Shown here piece after piece: positions 20,643-32,523 of a stretch of 64,000 nt of DNA (its first letter is position 1; the number at the start of each line of letters is the position of its first letter). Source of the stretch: Spirometra erinaceieuropaei (lineage: Eukaryota > Platyhelminthes > Cestoda > Diphyllobothriidea > Diphyllobothriidae); the NCBI GenBank assembly GCA_902702965.1, contig CACRXP010000013.1:1758748-1822747 (forward strand). Reading direction: 5' to 3'. Position numbers and translations under genes: made by a program. Below the pieces are notes generated by a model. It made no database searches, was not told where the DNA came from, and saw only the letters and a list, made by a program, of their open reading frames with translations.

Positions 20643-20892
20643 TAGAGGGACGCTCACCGATCGTTCTTTACGGAACTCAATGGTTCCCTTGTGTCTTACG
20701 GGCTCTCTCTCTAGCCCAACCAGCAGCCGCACAGCGGCGCATGATATAGGCAGAACGGCATTGCCGACAAAGACAAGGGAGACTGGAATGGCCATTTCTG
20801 GCTTATTAGCTGTCGTCCGTCAGTCAAATCCAACCCCGCAATGTGGAACACCCGAGGCTCGAGCTCATGACCTGTTAGTTAGAAGTCCACGT
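20643..20892 (-). mobile_element. SINE S, antisense half of an inverted pair
   Basis: GACGCTCACCGATCGTTCTT through the body (GCCGACAAAGACAAGGGAGA) to AGAAGTCCACG inside the tRNA head, where it is cut off and the opposite copy begins. Confidence 0.78.
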
Positions 20893-21172
20893 TTGAGAGA
20901 GCCTCTAAGGCACAATGGAACGAGTGAGTTCCGTAAGAACGATCGATGAGCGTTCCTTACCATTGTATATTCCCGACGGAAAACCGACGGGGCCACAGGC
21001 TCGTAGCCCAGTGGTTAGAGACGTGGACTTCTAACAAACAGGTCGCGATTTCGAGCCTCCGGTGTTCCACACTTCGAGGTTGGATATGACTGGCTGACGA
21101 CGGCTAATAGGCCAGAAATGACCATTACAGTCTCCCTTGTCTTTGTCGGTAATGTCATTCTGCCTATATCAT
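20893..21172 (+). mobile_element. SINE S, sense half of an inverted pair, with preceding outer end
   Basis: It starts with the outer end (AATGGAACGAGTGAGTTCCG), runs through TTGTATATTCCCGACGGAAA into the head (A box TAGCCCAGTGG, ACTTCTAACAAACAGGTCGC, B-box region) and the body. Joining of the outer end directly to the leader indicates a tandem-dimer origin. Confidence 0.78.
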
Positions 21173-21233
21173 CTTGTGCCTTCAGACAGAATTTATCTTC
21201 CGTTAAATCAATTTACACTTTTCGTTCGTTTTG

Positions 21234-21497
21234 GATTACTTTGATTTTCAGATCAACCTTAAAATATTCCTAAATACTTCAAGATTTTCATTCCCCCTAT
21301 CGCCCATAAAGACAGATTCTGTATCATTTATTTGCTAAAATCTCTAAAATAAGATACTTATTGAAGGAATTTTCCGAAAAAGCGAGTGTTTGAGAGTTCT
21401 TTTTCATGTAGAAGGTCGTTTGGGTCACATTTGAAGACGCATTCAAACATGAAACTTTCTCGTCGAATATACTGGCCGGTTACAACGAACGTCAACA
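21234..21497 (+). repeat. Direct duplication, right copy
   Basis: Same orientation as 20345-20612, with scattered substitutions and small gaps. The offset between copies is about 889 bases. Confidence 0.8.
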
Positions 21498-22744
21498 ACG
21501 AATATGCCTTCGATCAATAAGAAAATTTTCCTTAATAAGTCACCTCTTTAAGAAGTGCTTTAATACTGCACTCCGTCGACGGATCTCTGTGTACTTTGAT
21601 TTTTGCTCGCTGAGGCCAAGGAAAAATCTGACACTTTTCTCCGTTTCTTTCACGTTCCTAAACAGCACTGATTTATTTCTACCGTAAACGTAAGAACATG
21701 CCTTCCTTTATATATCGCGGTCATTTGCACTGCTTTTCTCGCTTTTAGACTCCGTTTTGCGATTACAAATGCCCGGTACGGCAGAGTGCCCATATAAATA
21801 CTGATATTTTGCTGAAACTCTTAATGTTGTGGTCGTTCAATTTCTGAATTATGTATGTGCAGAAGTTAGGCTGCACGACAAGTAATGTTTCATATGTTCA
21901 AACCTGGAAATGACCATTTGGTGGTGGTATTTTTATGACCTTACGTTAAATTTTCTAGACAGCAAAACAATTTCAGTCCATTTAAACGATGGATTGCCAG
22001 TGTTTGGTATTAATGCACTTCAGGGCACCAAATCGCACAAATCTGTTAATATGACTTTCCAAATTCGCTAAAACATCTGGTTTTTCTAAAATGACCTTTG
22101 TGTAAGTAATTTGATACCTACTGTTAGCATTGGAGAGAAAATCAGTTTTCAAGTCCAACAACCTCTGTTTAATAAAACTCTTGGGGTTAAATTACTCCTT
22201 ACAAAGAAAAACACGCTTAGATGCTGCGCCGTAGTCTAGGACAAGTATTAGCATAGGAAATTGCCCAAATGTGCCGCAACGTCTATTTTTGCTAAAATTT
22301 ATGTACATTTTTCTTGATGAAATTACGTTAACACAATTTCTGTGTAAGAAAAGGACATTTCCCTGAAGGGGGCTGGATGAGCAAGCAAAATGCGCAACGT
22401 TTGAAACGTCCAAACATTCTCAAATCAGTTTCTGTTATCAGGTTTCGTAAGATAGGTCACCGATTGTATGAACAAAATAGAGGCGGATTGCGCATGAAGG
22501 ACCGTCTGCATGCTAGCAGGAGAAGAGTCAGGCAACTGGCCTCGTATCTCAAAATATTTCGAGCAGCATCTGTCACTAGCACCTTCCCTGCTGGTGGATT
22601 CTGGATCGGGGGCTTCCTTATGTTCCGCTGTCTACTATTCACGAAAACTATCTCGGCTATTTTAAGTACTATAGGTTAAACTAAGTTCTAACATAATGGC
22701 GCCTGCGGTGGCCTCCTATTGCATAGAACGCGGAAGAACATCTG
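21498..22744. other. Unassigned DNA
   Basis: A 100-codon frame at 22377-22679 is arginine-rich in the middle (DRLHASRRRVRQLASYLKIF) but unrecognised and without gene context. Confidence 0.35.
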
Positions 22745-23638
22745 CAGTGCGTGACCGATCTCATGAAATGTTGGCCGAAATTCTGAAATGTGTTTTCGAT
22801 TAGGAAGGATTACTTGAGCGGATTTGTAATATTGATTATCTTGCGGCATAATCCTATACTACTTCAGACTCGGCAGGATGTTGACTTTTGAATGCACTTC
22901 TTTTTAACCTCCTGCAGAAACTGTACTCGATAAAGAATGAGTGCTTAAGTAGCATGTATTTTTTACACTGATTTTCGACGGTCTAATAAATTCAAATATA
23001 TTTCATACAGAACACGGATGAAAATGCTTTCTTTTACTCATTTGATAGAGACTTACGTCCTCTTTATGTTGTATACTTGAAAAAGGAGAATAATGAGGGT
23101 TTAAAAAGTTTCTTATTATGGGATTTTTTGGGACCGCGCAATGTCCATTCACACAGCATCGTACCTGTCCGTCTACCACTCCTCCTGATGAAATGTACAA
23201 CAGAGCCCGCATCCACTGTCAAATTTTATGAACTCTATATGGTATCTTTTTAAAGGCCTAGAAGAATGTGTGATTTTCCATACACGGAACGCATGCACCT
23301 TGAAGACGAAAACACTAAGCGCTAATGCAACGGCTCATCAGGCCCCAAATTATTCGGGAATCAGGGAACTTTTTTAAAACCTCATTATTTTCCTTCTTCA
23401 AGTATACAATATAAAGATGACGTGAGTCTCTATCAAATGAGTAAAAGGAAGTATTTTTCATCCGTGTTCTTTATGAAATATATCTGAATTTATAAGACCA
23501 TGCTACTTTAGCAGTCATTCTTTACCGAGTACAGTTTCTACAGGAAGTTGAAAAGAAGTGCATTCAAAAGTCAACATCTCGCCGAGTCTGAAATATTCTA
23601 GGATTATCCCGCAAGGTAATCAGTATTAAAAATCCACC

Positions 23639-24209
23639 TTCCTTCAGCTTACAAAGTTCTACGTCGTCATAATCGTAGGGCTCAGGACCCAACAACCACA
23701 CCGGACTTAAGAAGGCCGTACGGAGATAGCCTGACGGTGAGGAAGAACAAGAACCGCCAGACCGACCACCCGACAAAGGTTCAATCAACTCCCCTCGACG
23801 GAGTGGTGACTCACAAAGCACACAGGCAAAACGCCCGTCAACCATCCCCCTAGAGGCCGAGGCAGCGAGAGGAGAGAAAAATCGATCAGCATGAGGCCGA
23901 CCAACACAACATGCCACTTGAAATTTCTGATCGATTAAGTGTATTTTACGCTTTGACAATGGAGAGCCGACCAAGCTCTTTTAAACGTCAGCATTTAAAT
24001 AAATCTGTTCCAGAGAGCCCTTCTTCTTCTTCTTCTTCTTCTTCTTCTTCTTCTTCTTCCTCCTCCTACTCCTCCTCTTCTTCTTCCTTCTTCCTTCTTC
24101 TTCCTTCCTACTTCCTCCTTCCTCCTTCCTTCTTCCTTCCATCTTCTTCCTTCTTCCTTCCTTCTTCTTCTTCTTCTTCATCTTATTCATCTTCTTCTTC
24201 TTCTTCTTC
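23639..24209 (+). mobile_element. Retroposon-like insertion with a long (TTC)n tail
   Basis: Flanked by AAATCCACC (23630-23638) and AAATCCATC (24210-24218), a 9-bp repeat with one difference. It splits the P4 right arm at a point found intact in the left arm. The last 180 bases (from about 24027) are TTC/TCC polypyrimidine ending exactly at the TSD, like a retroposon tail. The unique part (23639-24025) has a 136-codon minus-strand frame overlapping it, unrecognised. The source element is unknown. Confidence 0.7.
24027..24209 (+). repeat. Polypyrimidine (TTC)n/(TTCC)n tract
   Basis: About 180 bases of C and T with few interruptions. The all-serine and all-lysine frames across it are artefacts of composition. 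Confidence 0.92.
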
Positions 24210-24290
24210 AAATCCATCTAAGTAATCCTTCCCAATCGAAAACGCATTACAAAATTTCGGCCAACATTTCATGAGATCGATCACGCAGTG

Positions 24291-26469
24291 TACTTTCACT
24301 GAATTCTAGGCTAGCAGTGCGAGTCAGTTAAAAGGCGATGTGGGTTGTTCATGCAGACGAGAAGCTTAAATTGCTGCTGTTCAGCAACAGCTGATAGGTC
24401 AGCGGTTCGATTCCGACGGACGAGGGGTGCATTTCGCTCACATGACTTTTCCCGCTTCCACCGTCTGCCAGAAATAAGCGGCGTTCTTAATGTTGGAACC
24501 TGCGAGATATTATTACGCGCGATAAGGGATGTGTCGGTTGGAGTGTAACTGGGTGACTCCCTTGATACAGCTATTGCAGTCTAAGGTATTAGGGTGACCA
24601 AGTTATGGACGGACTTTGGCATGCGGACTATGAGTAATAAAAGGAAAATCCCAAAAGTCCACCAACCAGTCCTAATAGCCTGCCCACCAGTGAAGACTCT
24701 GTCTAATTAATTTCCTCAAACACCCTTGGCAGGAGAATATAAAAATCCTTGACAGGCTAAAGTGCCCTTCTGTCTTTGATGAGCAAGATCACTTAAGAGA
24801 GCTCCTCGAAGAGCGCATACTCCTAATTAGTTTGCTTCTTACAACTGATTTGCATATTCTGGTAAACCCTGTCTCGGACACTCCTCCCGTGGCCAGAAGG
24901 ACCGCAGTCTGCCTTATATGCTGTAGATGAAGACCTACTAACTCTATCACAATACACACTTGCGTTCCGTCCATCAGCAGCTGTGTACTCCGCCCGAAAG
25001 TCCACTCTATCGCGCACGTGGCTGAAATACTGACTTTTAATTCCATGCGCCTACACATCGCGCGTTAGCCTGACTGGGCAGTGCGTTGCGATCGGTGGGT
25101 GAGAGCGCTAATGAAAGGGAGAAAATGAAATACTTGAAGGAAAAAATCAGCCTCACTGAGGGCTAGAGCAAATTGGTCAGCGCCTGGGAAATTGACTACA
25201 TAGGTCTGGTTCTCTATCTGCCAATTAGACGTAGTCAAGGGCGGAGGCAATTGACCAAAGTGACGTTAGTAGCAGGGCAGATAAGGACAGGACTGAACTG
25301 CAGCTTCCACCCGCTGGGCATTTTCAACCAATCAGGTTAAAGCAAGGGCTGAGAGTAGTGTAAACAACCAGTGCCGACGACTGTCTGAGCGAAGCAAAAA
25401 CAGCTCTATGTCCTCAATGGGTGCAAATGAGGATGGCAGAAAGAAAAGACCACAGTCAAAGCTACCTTATTCTGGTCTAGGTTTATACGCTATGCAAGGC
25501 CTGTGAAATCGTTTTCAGGGAAGGCAACTAAAATCTATTAAGGGTGTCTACCAAAAACTACGAACATACCTCGAGTAAAAACAGTATTTCAGTCTCACAA
25601 CAATGCACTCATCTTAGAATCCTGCCTTCGGGCATGAAGTAGATAGAGCAGGAGAGCGAACATAAAGAACAGAAGAAACGTGAAAATTGCAAGAAGCCAC
25701 CACACTTGTTAAATAACCAATACCCATTAGCAGACTCGGTCATTCGCACAGGAGATCTGTTCGCCCTGTGTTTCGCACTTACACTCCTATTTTTATTTCA
25801 GCTTTGATAATTTTTTTAATATGCAAACGGTCGCATTAACTTCACTCCGTGTCTCAGGAAAAATCGAGCATGTGTTGGCGGGAGAAACTGCGCCACTGGT
25901 ATCGGTCAAAAGGGACCAAACTACTTTTAGGGTCCGACGGGATGGAGTTCGATTTGCTTTCTCGGCTCTTAGTCACAATTCAGCGTGTTGAATTCTACAG
26001 CGCCCCACTTGCACAAAAGGACTTCAAGTGTCATAGGGTGCATCTACTAGGGGTTTCCGACTTGTCATTACAAATGCCTACGGTCAGTTCCCAATACCGC
26101 TTCCAGAACTTACTCATCTTGTTTCTAATAAATCTTTTGGAAGGTCACGAGAATAGGAGGAAAAACTCCGCTACATAGGTGGAGGGTGTTTATTCTCTGA
26201 ACTTAACCTAACCTTGATTCTAACCGTAATCACCCTGGAAGGCCGACTGCGTTACGAAGGGTTCCTAGTCCCCTATCTAGCCGCCATTTTATTTGGACTG
26301 CTTTAAAGTTACGAAGTTCCCATAGATGGATTCAGAAGACTAGTTTGCGAGCATGCATTTGCTGTCGATAAATTTTAACCCAGTCAGTACATTTAAACGG
26401 TAACGGGATCAATTAAAACGTGTAAATAATAAGAAAAATCGAGTAAAGTTCATCTGCTCACAAAAGTGG
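24291..26469. other. Unassigned DNA
   Basis: A lone B-box match (GGTTCGATTCC near 24412) has no convincing A box. Frames at 24789-25058, 25849-26178 and others are unrecognised. I see no repeat partner elsewhere in the window. Confidence 0.35.
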
Positions 26470-26605
26470 GATGTGGGGTTTAGGCGGGTGGAGGGAGATA
26501 CAGGCTGTGGGCATCAATCTAGTCAGGTGCTTGTGGTCAGGGGAGGTGGAGAGAGATTTAGGAAGGGCCGTGTCAGGGGAAGGGAGGAGGGCACGGATAA
26601 TTGTT
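26470..26605 (+). repeat. Dispersed repeat X, copy 1 (G-rich part)
   Basis: GGCCGTGTCAGGGG followed by G-rich sequence matches 49440-49490. A further matching piece (27180-27235 with 50370-50425, in inverted orientation) suggests a larger broken repeat. Confidence 0.4.
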
Positions 26606-26608
26606 TGT

Positions 26609-27143
26609 AGTTATCGCTTTCTAATTTCCTCCGAAATTATCTACGAAGTTGAAGTAGATCAGTTTATTCAAGGTCTATAGGCATAGACCGAGAATTTTAT
26701 GTATGAATATTTGGGCCAAAGTCCATCAGTCACGGCGGGTAACTGCTTAATTTTCATTAACTGTCGACAGACAGCTAGTGGTATACTTTAGTGTAAGGTG
26801 ATACCATACTAATAGCACGGATACTAGCCACAAGCCCAGACACGCGTGTTTCGCCGATATTCTGCCGCTGCATGGCGCATCTGCGAAGGGTTCGGCTCGT
26901 CAGTGTGTCCCCCAGCATTCCCGTGTGTTTTCTGGTAAATACTCCAATTTAGAAATCGTCGCTTTCTAATTTCCTCGGAAATTACCTACGAAGTTGGAGT
27001 AGATCAGTTTATTCACTGACCCACTGACGAGCCGAACCCCTCGTAGCTGCGACATGCAGCGGCAGAATATCGGCGAAACACGTGTGTACGGGCTTTTGGC
27101 TAGTACCTGTGCTGTTAGTATGGTATCACCTTACCCTAGTGTT
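26609..27143. mobile_element. Inverted-repeat element V
   Basis: Arms of about 118 bases (26791-26907 and 27017-27138) are inverted copies. Shared words include GTAAGGTGATACCATACTAA, TGTTTCGCCGATATTCTGCC and GGTTCGGCTCGTCAGTG. A direct repeat, CTTTCTAATTTCCTC... to ...GTAGATCAGTTTATTCA, occurs at 26609-26666 and 26952-27016. There is no coding sequence. A fragment lies at 16995-17042. Confidence 0.7.
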
Positions 27144-27561
27144 TGCAGTTTATCCGCCTGTATCCAGTAGTAAATTCGGACTCTGCATAAGGTTCCTCAG
27201 TGCGCACAAGACCGGCTTTCGCAACTTTATTTCAGGCACTTGGGGTGTTGCTGTCCCAATGAATTAGGGTAGGTCGGTGAGAACCTATAAATCAAACGCA
27301 AGACTTCGTTGGGAATCTACACGATGCTCGGAACCAGCAATATGCGCAAAAAAGCCCAGTTTTTTTCTCCTCTATTTTTGCACCTTAGCCATATTCCCCA
27401 CATTTCACTTGTGTGAACAGAAGAACATTACTTGCTTTCTTTTATTTCTCACATGTCGTAATTGACTCTGTTGCCATATAAATGCACTAGCCTAATGAAC
27501 ATTTGTCGAAGACAAGAGTATGGTCTCTAAATAGTCCTGTAGTTCTCTTCTATTTATTTAG
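27144..27561. other. Unassigned DNA with part of repeat X
   Basis: 27180-27235 (GCGCACAAGACCGGCTTTCG) reappears inverted at about 50370-50425. Otherwise nothing is recognised. Confidence 0.35.
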
Positions 27562-28167
27562 TGGCGAGGTTTGGTCCTGCAGCCCCACTTCATTGATGCC
27601 ACATGGTTAGCTTACTAGAACAATTTTAGTTAGCATACCTAAATTAGCCGCTCTCTGAATTAGGAAGGGAAAGAGAGAGCAAGCAGAACTTGAAGCACTC
27701 TTAGAGAAGCGAGTGAAGGTGGCATGTCTACACTCTCCCCGCGACACACGCACTTGCTGGATGTAGAAGATAAGGAGGGCATAATTACAACTGGCAGGCC
27801 ACTGGGGGAACCGCGTGGTAATTCGTAGTGCATGGCCACCGTAGTGGAACCGACGGATTTCCACACTTTCGGAACACTTCCACTAACAAGCCTTCTTGGC
27901 CACCCGACGGATTAGGATAATAAAGAGAGCGCAAACAGGGCTCGAAGCAGGGGAAGGAAAGCGCATGTGAACTGATACCTGAAGCAACCGAGGCTAGCGT
28001 ATAAGCACTCCTCCCCCCGTGGCGCAGTTACTCGCTGGATTAAAATGGTAAGGAAGATGTGGATGCGTGATATTTGTAAAGTCGGCTTATTCACATATAT
28101 GAAATTTTTTTTAGAAAGTTAACCATATGATGTCATTCAAGTGGGGCTGCAGGACCAAACCTCGCCA
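27562..28167. mobile_element. Inverted-repeat element W
   Basis: Terminal inverted repeats of about 52 bases: TGGCGAGGTTTGGTCCTGCA (27562) with AGCCCCACTTCATTGATG, and the inverse at 28116-28167. Within it, two diverged direct segments (about 27650-27790 and 27905-28060; shared CCCGCGACACACGCACTTGC-like text) suggest internal duplication. It is non-coding and its class is unknown. Confidence 0.65.
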
Positions 28168-29413
28168 ATTTAATGTCCACAACAATGTGTTGTCTTTGAT
28201 TAAAGCGTGCTCTCTCTCTCTCTCTACACGCGATGAACGCAGTAGCTACCTGCGTGTGAATTTGTTTATAGTGAAACGAACCGGTACATCATCGACCTTT
28301 CTCTCAATAGGCTCAAGGTGATTTGATAGCGAGGGAGACCATGCCACTAGAGATTTGTGTGGGCACAGTGGCAAACCAAATATCCTCATACGCGTGCCAC
28401 ACGCAACCCCGTCCTTAATTCCGCACCAACCAGAGGGGGTCACAGGTCTCATGTAAGGCAACATGCCACAGTCATTCGTGTAACAACGAGATCATATACA
28501 GGGGCTGACGGGACATGCAGATCCTCGTCTATGCGTGCCGTACACATAGTAGCCCGTAGCGTCGCATGACCAGCTTTCGTCAGCACGCAGTTCTCACGCG
28601 AGTGAGGTGTAAAACGGCCCACAAACGACATTTTGCCTGACATCGTGGCATTGACAAATTGCATCGCATGATTGTTGCACGAGAGATGTGCGACATTGTG
28701 CTTATCGTTGGAGGTGTTTACGCGCGCGTGTGATCGAACAGGCCCCTGTGACTGTTCTGCTGGAACTGCAAAGCAGGCGTTTATGCCTAAAAGACTGATA
28801 ATTTCAGCAAACACACGACACAGTCGTAATTTAAACAATCAGGAAGCTGCTCGGAGCAGATTTAGTCTCCCCGCTCTGCTGAAGGGGACCATTCCTTTGT
28901 AAGAGAGAACTTTAGAGGCAAATACTTTTCTTTCGGCACTTTGGGTGCGACCGCAGTTAAGTGCACTTAAGGAGGCTCAAAATCTGGGATATCGACTTTG
29001 GTTTTCGTTGTTTTATCCACGACATCACAAACCTTATTCTAGATTTTGGCAAGGACGCCGTATGCGACCCCACACAGGGAACAAAAAACATGTCACCGTG
29101 ACATATTGCGTCGCCATATTTTTTTAAATAGACACTTACGCGCTCTCGTAACTAGATGGAATGTGATCTACTTCTGTTATGAAAACAAACTATAAGGGCT
29201 GCCAAAAACTGCTCAACTTTTGCTTGCACTGTTAGATATCGTGATACCCTCCTTTTTCTTTTGGGGCAAGTGTGTTCTTATCCAAGTAGCTGTACAGAAA
29301 TTTAACGCGAGGACGCAATATGCCATCGGCAACGATAGGGTGTAGGACCCACAGCTAACTTGATCTAGTCTGTGGACCTTGTCATATGTTGAATGGTGGA
29401 AGAGTGGGTCTTG
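28168..29413. other. Unassigned DNA
   Basis: Includes a short (CT)n near 28208-28224. The 129-codon minus-strand frame at 28449-28838 is unrecognised. Confidence 0.35.
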
Positions 29414-29507
29414 CGCACTGCAGTGAGCCGGAAGACAAAATTGCTGAACTACAATACCTCCGACGGGTCTTCAAAGCCAATGGCTACCCGCGCAACTTCG
29501 TCGACCG

Positions 29508-29780
29508 GTGCATACGCAAAAAAGGGACGAAAGGCCTAACCGCACGGACACCAAGTCTTGGCGGGCACTTCCGTATGTCAAGAACGTTTCGGAAGCTGTC
29601 GGCCGCCTTCTCGCACCACTTGGGGTTAGAGTGGCACACAGACCGGAGGCAACCATCAGGCGTCTGATCATGAAACCGAAAGACCCACTGCCACGGCTAG
29701 AAACGTCTGAAGTCGTTTATCGGATCTGGTGCAGTTGCGGACAAAACAACTACGTCGGAGAAACCGGAAGACAGCTCTGA
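29508..29780 (+). pseudogene. PLE GIY-YIG endonuclease, N-terminal part
   Basis: In this frame: RRLLAPLG-type linker text (SEAVGRLLAPLGVRV), then SEVVYRIWCSCGQNNYVGET. VVYRI occupies the GIY position and NYVG the YIG position. A CCHH-like cysteine pair (CSC) sits between them, as in PLE nucleases. The frame ends at TGA (29778-29780) directly after GRQL; the nuclease continues downstream as TRMAEHAAAVRRND. The same stop position recurs in two other copies. Confidence 0.85.
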
Positions 29781-29786
29781 ACGAGA

Positions 29787-30221
29787 ATGGCCGAACACGC
29801 GGCAGCGGTGCGCAGAAATGACGCCAGCTCTCAAGTTGCAGCTCATTCGACGAGATCCGGCCACACATTTAAATTCGATGAGGCCGAAATGCTCGCAAGA
29901 GGTGACAACCGAGCGAGCCGGGAGCTACTGGAATCATGGTTTACTGGCCCCCAGTCCATCAACAAGTGCAACGATCTTCCCATTCAATACAGCGTGCTGA
30001 GACTTCGTCTAGGCGGAGTAATTGGCCACGCGGGGAGCGCACTGGTGAACACTCTTCCCAACACCCGGGTCAACGCGTCAGATGGTCGAGCAATCATCAC
30101 GCCAACATCCAACGCACGTGATGAAATTGCAGCAATTATCGACTCGAATGTCGGCCATCAAGCAATGATCACACCAAGTGTGACAATCTCGGATGAAGGG
30201 GGGAGCCGTGAACGTTCATAG
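29787..30221 (+). pseudogene. PLE GIY-YIG endonuclease, C-terminal part after the shared stop
   Basis: Continues the nuclease in the same phase as the preceding frame: MAEHAAAVRRNDASSQVAAH, SGHTFKFDEAEML, then ELLESWFTGPQSINKCNDLP, the conserved glutamate/asparagine end of PLE nucleases. A variable tail follows, ending GGSRERS. It nearly matches 39534-39962 on the minus strand. Confidence 0.85.
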
Positions 30222-30413
30222 GTATGCGGTAGCATGGCTGCTGCATCCTATAAATACCGCAGCCCCTTGCGCAACAACCACCGGTTTCTGCTCTTTTGTC
30301 TCTGATGATGGATTCGAGTAGGAATCCGAAACGTCAGGCTAATAAAGCTCTTGTCCCGGCGATCGTGTCTCCTCCTTCAAGACTACTTCCTGGGACTCGG
30401 CTCTTCGCTTCTA

Positions 30414-32204
30414 TTGGTAGTAGGGGTCTTATGGATGGGCGAAAGGAAGAGATGGACAGCACAATCCTCGAACAAGAAATGGCAAAAACTGCATTTACGC
30501 CACTGCCTTGTAGAAGCACACCAACAGTCAGTGAAAATCTAAGCAAGTACTTTGAGCAATGTGAAACTTTGAATAAGACAAAAAACAAGCACGTACACTT
30601 TTACCTGCTGACGACTTAGCTCTTATTTACTAGTTTGTAACTGTTGGGATACTGTTATCTTCGTTTCTCGGATAGCCTACTCACTGTGTCCGGATGACGG
30701 GTTTATCACTTACATTGGTGACCCCGACGTGAGTCGAACACGAAACCTCCCAACCCTAACACTAGCCATTGAAGCTCAACTCTAACCCCAACCTTAAACC
30801 CAATCGCAGCCCTAATCCTAACCCTGACTCTGGCCCTAACTTCAATCCCAACTCTAAACCTCATTCAACCCGAGCCTTAATATTCCTGCGATTTAGCACA
30901 AAGTTACGCGAGTTACAAGTTGGCTGTGAGGAATATAATTAAAAACTAAGCCAGACTTTAAGCCAATACCTGTGTTGCTAACTATGGTAAATCGGGCTAC
31001 CTATGCATATACCACTGGGTAACTGTTCGCAGTTCATGGATATTACACGTTTATTCCTTTGTGACTGATGTACTTCGAATAAAATATCCTGAAGAAACTT
31101 GAGTCTGAGCTTATAATTTCCAAATAGACTGATTTACTTCAAATAAGCGATTCATTCCTGAGGAAAGAAAAAAAGCTGAAATTAAGCCAGAAGTTAGTTT
31201 TACTGGTGGTTAAATAGGTAACATCCTGAGAAGAGTTTGAGTTAGACCTAAGGTTTAGTTTTAGCATCCGGGACAGATTTAACGTTGGCATTAGGGTTAG
31301 ACCAACATTAGGGTTACCTTTATAAGTAGGCTTAGTGGGAGGCTAAGGGTCTGATTTACGTTCAACGTTAATATTACTGTCAGAGTTCAGTTCTCCTCAA
31401 CGCATAGCGTCTTCTGCAATCTGGTACCGGATAAACCGTAACGAAACATACCCATCTAACTAAAAATAAGAAGGCATGTTTAAGGAATAACCACCAGGTG
31501 GTGCCACATACGCTATCCTTACCCAGTAAAGTTTGTCCAGCAAAATCCGTCTTCCCTAACTTGTGGTTTGGCAGTTGTCGTGTTTTCGACAATTAGGAAC
31601 TGTTGCGTCAACGCCTCCCAATTCGATATCACCTTTTCTGATGGTTGCGCCATGGACGAGCTGATATTCCGCCGCGTGTCTAACTTTGGCCCTTATCTCC
31701 ATCGTAATTGGGCAGGTCTTACAGTTGCCTCTCTTTGAAAATTTTGAATAATACCTTCAAAATAAAGTCTCTCTCTCACGCCTCTACATTTCACTAACAA
31801 AACAACCGGACAGGGCGACTGATGAGTCACACCCCCTACCTGTCCTGAAGGTCATTCCGTTCATCTACTGAGTCACACAACCCTCCTCATACGCGTTCTT
31901 GGAAAGCAACGCCCAGCTTGCGATTCCCTTCATTTATACGGTGATTTTGTCGTCAGAGTGCGCATGCAAATGATGCACGTTCACAAATGATACAGTAGCC
32001 ATCCAGCAAAGTTTGTGACAAACCATTTCAGCGAGTTTGGAGGCGACAATGAAAACAGACACGTCCTGTGGAAAACGGCTGTCCAGTGGTAAGACTTGAA
32101 CATTGTAGGGTTATATGCCATAGCACCCCACGAAAGTAAGACAGTATCCTATGAAGAACGAGGGGTAGCAAATTCGCCGAACACTGTCCACTAAAATGCA
32201 GTAT
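30414..32204. other. Unassigned DNA with telomere-like patches
   Basis: 30745-30870 is a degenerate CCCTAA-type tract (CTAACCC, AACCCCAACC). 31240-31330 has weaker TTAGGG-like words. No gene is recognised. Confidence 0.45.
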
Positions 32205-32286
32205 TAAAGTTAACTTACTTGCCTGTGCTTGTATTGGGTACAACTGTGATCCTATCTGATCCAGCCGCCGTAATGATGTCATAAAT

Positions 32287-32414
32287 CCATTCATATCGAC
32301 CCAACTGTGAAAAACTCGGCGCCTCGGTGGGATTCGAACCCACGAAGTAAGGACAAGGCTTTAGTACAGCCAACGCTCTAACCACTTGAGTTACGAGACC
32401 CCGCCGGACGACTC
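32287..32414 (-). mobile_element. Family F element, copy F3 (short), inside copy E
   Basis: CATTCATATCGACCCAACTG (left end) followed by the tRNA-like module on the minus strand (A-box region AACTCAAGTGGTTAGAGCG, B box GGGTTCGAATCC). It ends after CCCCGCCGGACGACTCATGA. The right-hand inverted end is missing. Confidence 0.7.
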
Positions 32415-32523
32415 ATGATAATCCGGGACTGCGGATCTGGAGAGCTTGACCAGTTCCCTCCTCCAGCGACCAAAACCAGATGTGGAAGGTCCAGGACCAC
32501 TTCCATGTCTAGCCGGGTTTTGA

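Larger units (their letters stand above)
22745..24290. mobile_element. Family P element, copy P4, interrupted by a TTC-tailed retroposon
   Basis: The left end CAGTGCGTGACCGATCTCAT then GAAATGTTGGCCGAAATT, and the right end (reverse complement CACTGCGTGATCGATCTCAT), are near-identical inverted termini. Arms of about 390 bases (22745-23130 and, disjointly, 23375-23638 plus 24210-24290) share TATTTCATA, GAGACTTACGTC and similar words. The right arm is split by a 571-bp insertion. The CAGTG start resembles hAT ends, but I find no matching 8-bp flanks. Confidence 0.75.
29414..30413 (+). mobile_element. PLE family 1, 5'-truncated copy (GIY-YIG half and 3' terminus)
   Basis: Begins within the region between RT and nuclease and runs to the terminus. 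It closely matches the reverse complement of the 39.4-40.33 kb copy, with a 2-base insertion in an A run near 29520 causing a frameshift. The terminus carries CTGATGA (30302-30308), the stem, GAAA (30328-30331), CTAATAAAG, and then a 36-base end finishing CTTCGCTTCTAT. Flanks show only a weak GGGTCTT match (29406-29412 and 30424-30430), so the TSD is uncertain. Confidence 0.85.

Noticed and set aside
20345..21497. LTR retrotransposon with 265-bp LTRs
   Set aside because: The duplicates lack TG...CA ends, a primer-binding site, a polypurine tract and internal gag/pol; the interior is only SINE sequence.
23981..24225. Poly-serine (plus) and poly-lysine (minus) open frames
   Set aside because: They are translations of the TTC polypyrimidine tail in different frames, not genes.
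24395..24450. tRNA gene suggested by a GGTTCGATTCC box
   Set aside because: No A box at the right distance and no cloverleaf pairing that I can build.
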